Assembly (NCBI GenBank): GCA_033439765.1
Contig: JAULSN010000005.1
Location: forward strand, 62,001 to 126,000
Direction: 5' to 3'
DNA from: Lasiosphaeria ovina
Lineage: Eukaryota; Ascomycota; Sordariomycetes; Sordariales; Lasiosphaeriaceae
Length of the DNA stretch: 64,000 nucleotides
Shown here one piece after another: positions 34,890 to 44,350 of this stretch. Each line of letters begins with the position of its first letter. Position 1 is the stretch's first letter. Both the position numbers and the translations under genes were made by a program. The notes under the pieces were generated by a model, which was not told where the DNA came from, did not search any database, and was given only the letters and a program-made list of their open reading frames with translations.

Positions 34890-36026
34890 ATGCAGACAAT
34901 CAAGGTGCGCGTCCTAGACAGTGCTGCTTGCTCGTGCGCTGATGCAGTCGTAGAACACGCTCGCCGAGAACTTTGGCGGCCCCATGTCGAAGCTGGGATC
35001 GACCCAGTTCAGCCTCGACGAGTGCCCAGACCTGACGGGAAAGGTTGCCATTGTGACGGGCGGAAGCCGCGGCATCGGCTACGGCATCGCGCACACACTG
35101 CTCAAGCACAACATCTCAAAGCTCTACATCCTGTCCATCACCAAGGAAGCGGGCGACGCGGCAAAGGAGGCGATCGCAAAGGACCTCGGACAGGATACGG
35201 CCGACCGGGTGACGTGGGTGCACTGCGACCTGGCCGACTGGAAGCAGGTGGAGCGGGTGGCGGCGGCGATCCGGAAAGAGACAGACCGACTTGACATTCT
35301 GGTCAACAACAGCGGATGGGGGATCATGACGCCGTCGCTGACGAGCTCCGGCGTCGACAAGCACATGGCGGTCAACCACATGGGCCACGTGGTGCTGACG
35401 AGCCATCTGCTGCCGTTGATGAAGAAGACGGCGGACCGCGGCGATACGGTGCGCATCAGCAACCAGGCCAGCAACGCTCACCAAGGAGCCCCGTCCGACA
35501 CGCAGTTTGCGAGCCTCGACGAGATAAACAGCGACGCGGGACCCAACGGCCAGTACGGCCGGAGCAAGCTGGCGAACATCCTCTTCACGCGCTACTTCAA
35601 CCGCAACGTCACCAAGAACGGCCACCCTAACATCCTCATGAACGCCACGCACCCGGGGTTTGTCAGCACCAAGCAGAGCACCCAAGACATCCACGAGCCG
35701 TGAGTGCCCTCCCCTGAATCGCGGCGAGAGCCACGAGAGAGCGTGTTGTGCGTGTGACGTTTGGGCTGACACGTCCTGTCCTTCACAGGTACCCCATTGC
35801 CGGCTACGCCATGTCGTACGGCATGGACCTGATCAAGAAGGACCAGTTCCAGGGCGCAGTGCCGAGCGTGTACGCGGCGACCATGGCCGAGGACTCTGGC
35901 CAGTTCATCTGCGCGCCCGCCATTCCGGAGCCGGGCAGCGAGATGTCGCAGAGCGATGAGTTGGCGGACAAGTTGATGGATCTAACTAGGCAGGTTGTCA
36001 GCGAGAGGTCGGGTGTGATCATCTGA
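34890..36026 (+). CDS. Short-chain dehydrogenase/reductase
   Basis: The proposed model is a 15-nt first exon (34890-34904, MQTIK), a 49-bp intron (GTGCGC...CGTAG), exon 2 (34954-35699) and exon 3 (35789-36026) after an 89-bp intron (GTGAGT...ACAG, phase 2), giving 332 aa. It begins NTLAENFGGP, which I recognise from fungal homologues. The conservative alternative start is ATG 34984. Rossmann signature TGGSRGIG is at 40-47, NNSG (usually NNAG) near 123-126, Ser in ISNQAS near 174-178 and catalytic YGRSK (Tyr206, Lys210). It is an NAD(P)-dependent oxidoreductase of unknown substrate, probably cytosolic. The C-terminal part (DIHEPYPIAGYAMSYGMD, AVPSVYAATMA) is typical of a large fungal SDR subfamily. 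No partner genes are adjacent. Confidence 0.85.
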
Positions 36027-39000
36027 CGACAGTCTGAGAAGGGGGCTAGCATTGCGCGTGTTCCCGCACAAAACATTGGCCCCCTCAACCAGCGGAGGAA
36101 GGAAGAACTGATTTCGTTGTAGATATCACCTAGCCTCCCGATCTCTTGCGTCGCTTGCCAAGAGCCATGTCTGCTTAAAACACACCTCTTCACCTGAGGA
36201 TTTGGAGTGCACTCCGTCCCTGCAGCGATGACTCCAAACTCAGTTTGAAGTTGGTGGCATCCCTCTCTTGACAATCAATACACTTCCGGCTCAAGTCAGT
36301 TACACACTCTTACTCTAGAGATGAGCTGTATGCCGCGTGATCCCACACGTAAGTACATGTCGGATGCGCAGCTGTACGTCGCCACTGCCGAGGATAGCGT
36401 CACGTATCTCCTGTGCAAAGACCAAGGTCTGTGCCCGGGTACGCGCGCCGACGCGTGCTGTAATCTTGCCCAAAGACTCTTGCCGCTCCTGTTACCGTGC
36501 AAAGAACCCATCGTGTGCATAGTCTCAAGTCGCGGGTCCTGCACCAAGTGTCTGCATCGCCGCCGGCCCTGTGCCTAGCGGTCGGGACGCACGAAAGCTT
36601 TCTACCCACGCACCACCGATAGCATCAGACCGTGCCGCACTCGTCGACGACCGCCTCCTTGACCCTCGACGCGTCGAGAGGAAGTTAGGGTAGCCGGCAC
36701 CCCACCCGTGCCTTGCCGCGGCCCCATCAGCACCTCGGTGTTATCATCATCGAGACGCGTCGATGCGACGAGGTACCAGACGCGCTGTCACAATTCGGCG
36801 TTCGCTAGCTCTGCGACGAGCCACTCGTGCGAACACTGCACGCGCACATTGCTTGCTTGCTGCGGGACTACTAGGGAGATTGCTGATGCCCAGTGGTGCA
36901 GGGTCAAAATAGTTACACTCCTCATGATTCGGAATACACTTGCGTTTGTCGAGACGGAATATCCACAGTAAAGAGCCGCCTGGGCGTCGGTTGGGTATCA
37001 CTGCAAAGTGTTGTGAGCCTAACTTGGTGATGGTGGCATTGGCTCTGGCTAGGAGCTGAGCTACGAGTTACACGACTGGAGAGGGTTGAGGAGAATTCTT
37101 GGCCAAAGCTGCAATTCACCGAAACTGTCTCGGCATGGGCGGTGATATTTCCGTGGCGTTTTCGTGTTCGCGCGAGGCTTTTGTAAACGTGTTTGCTGCC
37201 ACTGCTGTTCAGCCATCGCAATTGCCCGAGACAGACATGCACAACTCATCACAGGCGAGGAACGAGAGGGGCGACATTGACCGCCTTGAGGCTTGCTGGA
37301 CTGGCTTGGCCGGATCGCCGCATGTGCAGATGCACTGCACGTGGTGCAGGACGCAAGGGATGCCGATTGCCAACCATTTTGCATTGCGCTACGCTTGTGC
37401 ATTCAATCGTGGGCGCCCGCTAGCCAAACAGTGTGCTTCGTGGAGTGTTGCACATGACGTTGACTTGACAAGCCCAAATGGCCGTGAGCGTCTGCAGCGA
37501 CACATCAAGTTCGAGCCGGCTCGAAGTGAGGCCCTGGAATTGGATCTAGGCAGCGCTACTCCGTACGGATACAGAAGAAAGGAAAGGGATGAAGGCCTAT
37601 CCTAGCACGCCCACGAATGAGAAAGCGGGCAACTCCAGACGCGCCAGACCGGGGAAGGTTTCCGTCGAGGCCCGAGAGCTTTGGCCCCTGACCAAACCAA
37701 AAATACGCCGGGTTGGACCGTTGGATGGGGGGAAGAGGGGTCGAGGACTTCCACGCTTTTCGCTGCACTAGCACATGGGAGTCGACGTTGGACTATCAGC
37801 TTCTAGCCTTTGACCGAGGCCACGGCAGAATCGAAGACGTATACATTCAACCTTAATTAAGCACCACAGGCGAAGCACCACGGCGCAGATTATGCATGCA
37901 GTCGTGAGGTGATGTGACTTTGGTCCACGTCGCTCTCAGAGAGAGTGAGGGGAAGCTGTGCCTGCAAGGTGCCGGCGTCACTGCTCTATCGACAAGAACG
38001 CCGTAGTGACCCGACGGTGCGGACAAACCGGGATGGGTGCAGCCCACCAGAAGCCAGTGTGATCTGGAATCCAGATGTATAACTCGTTGGGCCAGGCCGC
38101 CCGACTGGGTTGTTTTTGACGAGACGCTCTAGCGGGCAAGGGGTTTGCCGAATTTTGCAAATTCCTCAGCGAAAAGGTGCCCTTTCAATTCCTCACGACA
38201 GCCAGAACGAAGTGGAGTGAATTCGAATTAAAAACCTTCCCGCGCGGGCCCCTTTTCTGACCTATTTCAGTGCCGTCTTGGGATGGCCCCACTCACTCCT
38301 TCCAGGTCGCAGCGGAACCGGGCTGCTTGCATCCAGCACTCTGGGTTGGAGTGACGAAGCCCATGATTGGCTGTCAGCCGTGATGCCCCAGGAGCGGGAA
38401 ATTGTTAGAGGGTTGCAGAGGCCACCCCTGGCCACCCACTGGCCGCCCACTGGAGGGGCCGAACCCGCTCCTCTCAAGTCCCTTGGCCCACAGTGGCAGC
38501 AAAATGATGACACGAGTGACTTCATGGAAATCTGCCCGAAGAGAGACGACAATCCGGCATCAAGGTGCATTGCGGTCTTTGGGCATCTCCGAGTGTCCGG
38601 TCTCAATGATGTGACGACGAAATGGTGGTTGGCCCTGCTAGGTTGTGAACGGAAAGCAAATGGAATACGACGGGCCATCTGCTGTCAGAGCACTCAAGCG
38701 AATGTCACTGCCGAGCAACGCACTTGAAAAGAAAGTACGCTTGTGCCTTCCTGCAGGTGCCATTGGCAGGGAGGCTAGCCACATGGAGTAAGCCCAAGCT
38801 CCCAATCCTCTCGAATCAGAAAGTTTCTCCTGCCTGCTTGCCTCGTTTGATGCACGCCGATGCACTGTCGCCGCTCGCAGGGTCCCCACGCCTGCCAATG
38901 CTTCCGTGGAGTTCCTGTCCTGTGGTGTCGTTTGGTGGCTCGGCCGGGCTGCTTCGTTTCCGAACTCCTCCGCTGACATGATCTCCTTTTCCTGCTTTCC

Positions 39001-39810
39001 TCCTAGATTTGCTGCTAGTGCTACGATCTCTCGCGTCGCTGCACGTCTGTTTTTTTTTACGTATGTTCGCGGACGGTAGCAGTACTCCGTCGGAACACCA
39101 CTCGCTCCTCCGATTCTCCTTCCTCGCTCCTTGAACCGAGACATCTGACGAAAACCACAACGACGCAATATCCTTCCGTTCCTCGCACCCCCTCGACCGT
39201 TCCCTTGCTGACCGCCTATTCCAATTGGCCGCTGGCCCTTTACTTCGAAGCCTGCCGCTCTCCCTGTTCCGAAGACAAATCTGCAAACGCCTTGTCCGCT
39301 GAACAGTGACAACAAAACGCTGCCGGTTTAAATAGCAACGAGAAAAAACGACTGGCGGCATCGACGTCGACCATGATTCTGGTTCCGCTCTTGCCCCTCA
39401 CATTTCCGTGACTTGACGTATTTGCGACGGACGCTTGCTGTGTGGTAGATCGTCGGATCCCCGCTGCAAGCCCGGTTGTGCCCCTTGACGGCTGTCGATA
39501 TCTGCTCAGTTAAGGGCGAACAAGCCTCAGCTAGAAGCCGCCGGCCGTGTTGCGCATCCTCGTTCCTATACGTTGTTGTCAGGTTCAGTAACCCTTGCCT
39601 AAGGAGTCTTCACGCCACTTTTTACAGGCATCATCCCTTGACCTTGGCATTCCATTCTTATCCTCTTTGCCAGGCTGGCCTCCGACTCCGTGCGACATTC
39701 GACTGCCAGATAGCCAATCGCTACGGCTGCGACGGGCTGATGTTGGTTGACGACTTCTTTCTGACGTATATGCTACATCCACAAACAGACGGCGTTTGTC
39801 ACTGCCCAAC
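36027..39810. other. 3.8-kb gene-free interval before the CM1 scaffold gene
   Basis: Several short frames on both strands were examined. None combines an ATG with splice support or a motif. An 85-codon ATG frame at 36321-36578 is Cys-rich but has no further support. The last kilobase is rich in TTCC/CTCG words and likely contains the promoter and a long leader of the gene at 39811. Confidence 0.45.
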
Positions 39811-42762
39811 ATGGAGGGCCTCGGCGCACAGAGTCAATCCGGCGACCGCCCCCGACCTCCCCCCTTCCCCCGAACCGCTTCCAGGTCCAGCACCAGTTCG
39901 ACCCGGACCAGGGTGAGCAACAACAGCTCGTCCTCATCGCAGGTTGCCCCTCCGCACGCACACCGATTCCACCACAACCGGTGCGCCCGAACGCCAACGT
40001 CGGAACGATCCAAATCACAGCTGTCGCGCGAGGCCTCGGAGCAATCCTTGCCCCCCATGTCAACCTTCCTACAGGAGCGACTAGAACGGGAGCGCAAAGT
40101 CGAGAGCGAGCGCTCATTGAGCCGGGCGAGCAACGAGGCCATGAGTGCCTCGGCAGACCTCAGAGCCGTGCAGAGCTCACCCGCCAGAAACAACCCCCCC
40201 GAAACCCGGCGGCCTGGGTCGAGTAATGGTCCCCCAGAGCCTTCCAAGAGGAAGGGCCTCGGTCTCAAGGAGATAGAGCAGACTGTCTCGACACTACACA
40301 AGCAGAACTTCGACCTCAAGCTCGAGCTATTCCATCGGCGCGAGAGGCAGAATGTTCTCGAGGAGCGCGTCGAGAAGCTCGAGACGATGGAGAGGGAGAA
40401 GGCGCAGACCGACGAGATGAACGACCAATTGATACAGGAGCTGGAGAAGCGAGACAAGGCAGTCGAAGAGGCGGTTGCCATGATCGTGGTTCTCGAGGCG
40501 CGGGTAGAGCAGCTGCTGCGAGAGCGCGAGATGGTCAGGCAGGTCGAACAGGATGGGCTGTTCTACACGCGGACAAGCACACCGGTCTCAACTGCGCCCT
40601 CCAAGTCGAAGATGCTTGACTTGCCCAACAGTGCTAAGGCCCTCAACCGGATGCCGAGTTTTCTTTCCGACTTCAGCGAGAACACCGAGAACCTGCGCAA
40701 TGTCTATCTTGGCGTGCGTGGAAGCGTACTCAGCCTACCGCGGATGGCCGAGGACTCTCACGAGGCGGAGCGCGCTACCCATAACGGGGTCAGCAGCCCG
40801 ACCTTGAGTGTTCTCAGCGAGAGCTCGTTCTTGAGCGTTTACGGCCAGAAGAGGCTAGATGGTAGCTCGTCGCCTCCGCAAGATAGCCCGCCGTTCCTGG
40901 ACGGTGCCGTTGCGAACCAGCCAGCGATGCCCGGGTCTCCGGCAATGTCCACCTCCGCGACGCCAACAAAGCCACGTCGTCAATCTTCCTCTCGGAGCGC
41001 CTCCAGCGGGCTGACCCCATTCCAGAATATTAGCGATATCCTGGACATGGGCGGATCGCCTCTCCAGCGGCTGGAGAAGCTCGAGCTGACGCTGAACGCG
41101 ATGCGCGAGCAATCGAGACCATCCACCTCGAATCCAGAAAAGGACCAGGCTCTTTCGGCTCCTGCCCCCCCGATTCACACGCAGCCCAAAACGAAGCAAG
41201 AGAAGCGAGAAGCCTTGCAGAAGGTACTCACGCAGGGCCACTTGCGCCGGGAACTACACGGGCTACCGCCGACCCCGGACACGATCTCAACTTCGACGCT
41301 GCGCCGCTATCAAAATTCGGATGACACTCTGGCAAAAGACCGGAGCCTAGTGTATGAGCGCAGCTACCTCGCCCTTTCGGAGACGACTGCCTCGCAAAAC
41401 TCTTTTGGCGAGGGTGGTGGTCGACAAGATTCGCACAACCCGACCCCGCAGTCTAGGACAATTCCCACCTTTGACAATCTCAAGCACCTTCCTAGCAACG
41501 GGGGTCCCTTTGACGCCCAGTTTGCCATGTCTCAGCTCCAACGGCCCCGCTCCGCTAGCGAAACTACAGTGTCGTACCGGCCGGGTAAGAAGGGCTGGGA
41601 CAGCGACAGCTCGGACGAGTTTGCAGATGGGATGGAGTCTGTGGTCAGCTTCGACCCCTGGATGCGGGAGAGCATGAAGCCCAACCAAGCGGGTGCGTTG
41701 GACCCGATGAGCTCGGTGTCCCAGGCTGGCCCGAACAAGAACGGGGGCCGCATATCACCCGACCTCTTCTCCTTTCCGATCAGCACCGACGGCTGGGCCA
41801 CACACGCTATGTTCGGTACGCTTGGTGGAGCCGGCTACGTAGGTGCCGGTGGCCAGAGCACCTCTCCCACGCCGATGGCAGATGTACTGGATGCCCTCGG
41901 CGAGTCGTTGCCGGCGCCACTGTTTGGCTCTGGTATTATGGCCCCGGCCCTTGCGGGCAATGCCCCCCCGCCGCCTCCCAACAGGCGCTCCAGCCTGCAT
42001 GCAAAGACTGGATCGACTTCTGCGTTGGCCATCACGTCTGCCACTGGCAGCATCCCGCCATCGCCTGCACGCCCGTCGCCGATGAGCTCAAAGGTCAAGA
42101 AGAGTCCAGCCCGGGGTAGCAGAACCCGCAGCAACAGCATCGACGCGCGACCGCATTCTGCCCAACCAGACTTGACAGAAGCAGGTCCGAGGCAGAGCCG
42201 GGCTAAGACGGTCCCACCGAAACAGCTGCATTTGCCTCCACCGCAGCCGCAGGAGCCGCAGGAGAAGTCCCCATCGCAGACCCTTCCGAAGCAGCGGCAC
42301 TACCCCCCAACAGCGAGCCAAGCGCCTCGCTCCCGGGGATTTAACAACCTCTTCCGGCGCTCGACCGGATCGGCAGAGCAACCCCAGCTCGCTGCGCCCT
42401 CCAGTGCTGCGGCCACCGAGACGTCGTTCAGCAACGTCCCGGCCCCGATGATGGGCGCCCCGTCGTGGGGTAAGCGGACCTCTCTTGTAGACGACGAGCG
42501 AGCCAGCGCAACGCCGCCCCCGATCCTCAGGAATAAGGGTCCTGGGCGATACGAAAACGACGACGGCGGTGTGCCTCTGGACCCCCCGGGCGGCGGCGGG
42601 GTGCTAATAGGAAACATTCCCGGGTCGGCGGCGCAGGGTCCCGGCTCCGCAGAAAATGGGGGTGCCCTAGGTGTTAATGGCTCCGTCCCCGCTGGCGGTG
42701 GCGGCAAGCGCAAGTGGCTGGGTCTTGGCCGGGTGGGCAGCCTGCGCAACCGTGGGGCCTAG
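39811..42762 (+). CDS. Centrosomin N-terminal motif (CM1/Cnn_1N) scaffold protein, spindle-pole or MTOC type
   Basis: An open frame of 983 aa runs from ATG 39811; the frame also extends upstream to a TTG. Residues about 148-240 contain the CM1/Cnn_1N motif and coiled coil: GLGLKEIEQTVSTLHKQNFD, LKLELFHRRERQNVLEERVE, then heptads to VEQLLREREM. In fungi, CM1 proteins such as Pcp1/PcpA and Mto1/ApsB bind the gamma-tubulin complex at spindle pole bodies and other MTOCs. The remaining 700 residues are disordered and Ser/Pro-rich with basic stretches and a Gly-rich end (KRKWLGLGRVGSLRNRGA). No C-terminal PACT or MASC-like domain is recognisable. A possible 108-bp intron at 39913-40020 (AGG/GTGAGC...CACAG) would remove 36 residues without changing frame. 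Confidence 0.8.
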   Translation: MEGLGAQSQSGDRPRPPPFPRTASRSSTSSTRTRVSNNSSSSSQVAPPHAHRFHHNRCARTPTSERSKSQLSREASEQSLPPMSTFLQERLERERKVESERSLSRASNEAMSASADLRAVQSSPARNNPPETRRPGSSNGPPEPSKRKGLGLKEIEQTVSTLHKQNFDLKLELFHRRERQNVLEERVEKLETMEREKAQTDEMNDQLIQELEKRDKAVEEAVAMIVVLEARVEQLLREREMVRQVEQDGLFYTRTSTPVSTAPSKSKMLDLPNSAKALNRMPSFLSDFSENTENLRNVYLGVRGSVLSLPRMAEDSHEAERATHNGVSSPTLSVLSESSFLSVYGQKRLDGSSSPPQDSPPFLDGAVANQPAMPGSPAMSTSATPTKPRRQSSSRSASSGLTPFQNISDILDMGGSPLQRLEKLELTLNAMREQSRPSTSNPEKDQALSAPAPPIHTQPKTKQEKREALQKVLTQGHLRRELHGLPPTPDTISTSTLRRYQNSDDTLAKDRSLVYERSYLALSETTASQNSFGEGGGRQDSHNPTPQSRTIPTFDNLKHLPSNGGPFDAQFAMSQLQRPRSASETTVSYRPGKKGWDSDSSDEFADGMESVVSFDPWMRESMKPNQAGALDPMSSVSQAGPNKNGGRISPDLFSFPISTDGWATHAMFGTLGGAGYVGAGGQSTSPTPMADVLDALGESLPAPLFGSGIMAPALAGNAPPPPPNRRSSLHAKTGSTSALAITSATGSIPPSPARPSPMSSKVKKSPARGSRTRSNSIDARPHSAQPDLTEAGPRQSRAKTVPPKQLHLPPPQPQEPQEKSPSQTLPKQRHYPPTASQAPRSRGFNNLFRRSTGSAEQPQLAAPSSAAATETSFSNVPAPMMGAPSWGKRTSLVDDERASATPPPILRNKGPGRYENDDGGVPLDPPGGGGVLIGNIPGSAAQGPGSAENGGALGVNGSVPAGGGGKRKWLGLGRVGSLRNRGA

Positions 42763-43621
42763 GGGCGCATGCGGAGGTGTAGCAGGTGACTCGGGTGGGC
42801 ATTCGCATTCGGCATTTTTGCATTTCTTTTTCGAACTGGAGGAGTGGAATTTTTGCTTCCGGCGTTTTCGTAGGCTGGAGTTTGGGAATTTGGGCAGGCT
42901 TTTTGCGATTCTTTTCCAGTTCCGTGATCACGAACTCGTCTGCGGTGTCGTTGAATTGAGCATGTCTTTGGGACAGCCCGAGTTGGCATTGCGTTGTTTT
43001 GAGGCAATTTACTCGCTCTACAGCCGAGAACGGATGAAAATCCCCTTGTGTTGGAGAACAAGAGCAAGACAGGCGAAGTCTTGGCCTGAAGAAGATCTGG
43101 GTATGAGGGATGGGTGTGGTCGTGGTGTGGACGTTAGAATACTTTTGAGCCCGGGCTACACGAGAAGGTTTGAGAAAAAAGTGAAAGAAGGGAACGGGGA
43201 AAGTCAATAGGGCGGTTTAGGATACGTGTATATACTTTAGCGGGACGGTCGTGAATCTCAACGACGGATATTCTTGTATTGCATTACTTTGCTTACGCCG
43301 TCTCCGAGTCTGAGTTTATCCGTGGTGCGACCCAGCCAATCACCCGGAACGTTACGAGTCACACCAGTTCTGTCGGTGCCGGAGAAGGGCAGAGCTCCAC
43401 GTTTGTAGAAACAAATGATTCAGCAGTCTAGGTACCTAAGCAGCGTAAAGAGTGTTCCAAGATCCCAACCCTCCACAAGTCTCATCTATCCAATTCCACC
43501 ATTCCTAGTCCAATTAGCAAGAGTGTTCAGGCCTACAGCCCCCAAGAATATCTCTCGGCTACGAGTGAGTACCTCCAACTCAGCCTCATTCTCCATCCTG
43601 TCTAGGGTGAAGAAAGTGTCA
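42763..43621. other. Interval between convergent genes
   Basis: This holds the 3' flanks of the CM1 gene (plus) and the lysozyme-like gene (minus). It is T/G-rich near 42820-42960. No gene is supported. Confidence 0.5.
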
Positions 43622-44350
43622 TCAGTTCACCCAGCCGCGGAAGCGGTTGGCGACGTCGCTGACATAGGACGGAGTCGCATTCCGGCCATCGCTGAGGTTA
43701 TCAGGGTTCACCGAGCCCGAGTTGTACTCTCGCAGGGCCGGGTAGATGGACTCGCCGCTCCACTTGTCGCCCCAGGTCTTGAGGTTCTCCTTGTAATGCT
43801 TCGTGCCGCCCTTGACCATGCTCGAGATTTGCGCCTGTTCATATGTGGTTAGATCTGTTGAAGGTGGGAGTGTGTAGGGTAGAGACGGAGGACAAGAAGA
43901 GAGAGTTACCTGAGTCAGTCCTTTCTTGCCCGGGAAGCCATCGCAGCCAGTGCACTGCATCAGCCCAGCGGTCGGGACGCCGTCGGGGCTGATGGTCGTC
44001 TGGACGCCCACGTAGCCGTGGCTCTCCTGCATGATGATGCCGAGGATGACGCGCTCGTCGACGCCGAGCTTAGCCGCGTCGACGATGGCGACCTTGATCT
44101 TGGTGATGTCGGCCGAGGTGCTGCCCGACGCGCTCATCGAGCCCCGGTTGCACTCAAACAGATCGTCGAACGTGAGCCACGTGTCAATGGCTGGGAATTT
44201 CCTCCAGTTCCCGGAGTACGACTTCTTGGCCGTGTTGCACGCCGCGTTCTTGGTCAGCTCACCGCGAGTCTCGAGACCGACCATTGGCGAGGCCAGGACC
44301 AGGGGGAGAGCCGCGAGGAGGGCAGTGAGGAGGGGAGTCATGGAAACCAT
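43622..44350 (-). CDS. Secreted lysozyme-like (SLT/transglycosylase-fold) protein
   Basis: Exon 1 (44350-43910) and exon 2 (43834-43622) are separated by a 75-bp intron (CAG/GTAACT, TCTAACC branch, AACAG) that is 3n long and stop-free, so it also reads through. The spliced product is 217 aa. The first 20 residues form a signal peptide (MTPLLTALLAALPLVLAS). The lysozyme-like core shows VDERVILGIIMQESHG with candidate catalytic Glu109, GLMQC at 129-133, then YPALREYNSGSVN and SYVSDVANRFRGW. The E-S-x-G and GLMQ pair is the hallmark of soluble lytic transglycosylase-type lysozymes. A secreted fungal member could act on bacterial peptidoglycan or on chitin-like polymers; which one cannot be read here. 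Cysteines at 38, 67, 133 and 136 could form disulfides. Confidence 0.82.
   Translation of the reverse strand: MVSMTPLLTALLAALPLVLASPMVGLETRGELTKNAACNTAKKSYSGNWRKFPAIDTWLTFDDLFECNRGSMSASGSTSADITKIKVAIVDAAKLGVDERVILGIIMQESHGYVGVQTTISPDGVPTAGLMQCTGCDGFPGKKGLTQVTLSSCPPSLPYTLPPSTDLTTYEQAQISSMVKGGTKHYKENLKTWGDKWSGESIYPALREYNSGSVNPDNLSDGRNATPSYVSDVANRFRGWVN

Noticed and set aside
36321..36578. 85-codon Cys-containing ATG frame
   Set aside because: No signal peptide, no splice context and no similarity I can recognise; short frames of this length are expected by chance in a 3.8-kb gap.
37099..37605. 168-codon plus-strand frame
   Set aside because: It starts at a TTG, lacks motifs and has no plausible splice partners.
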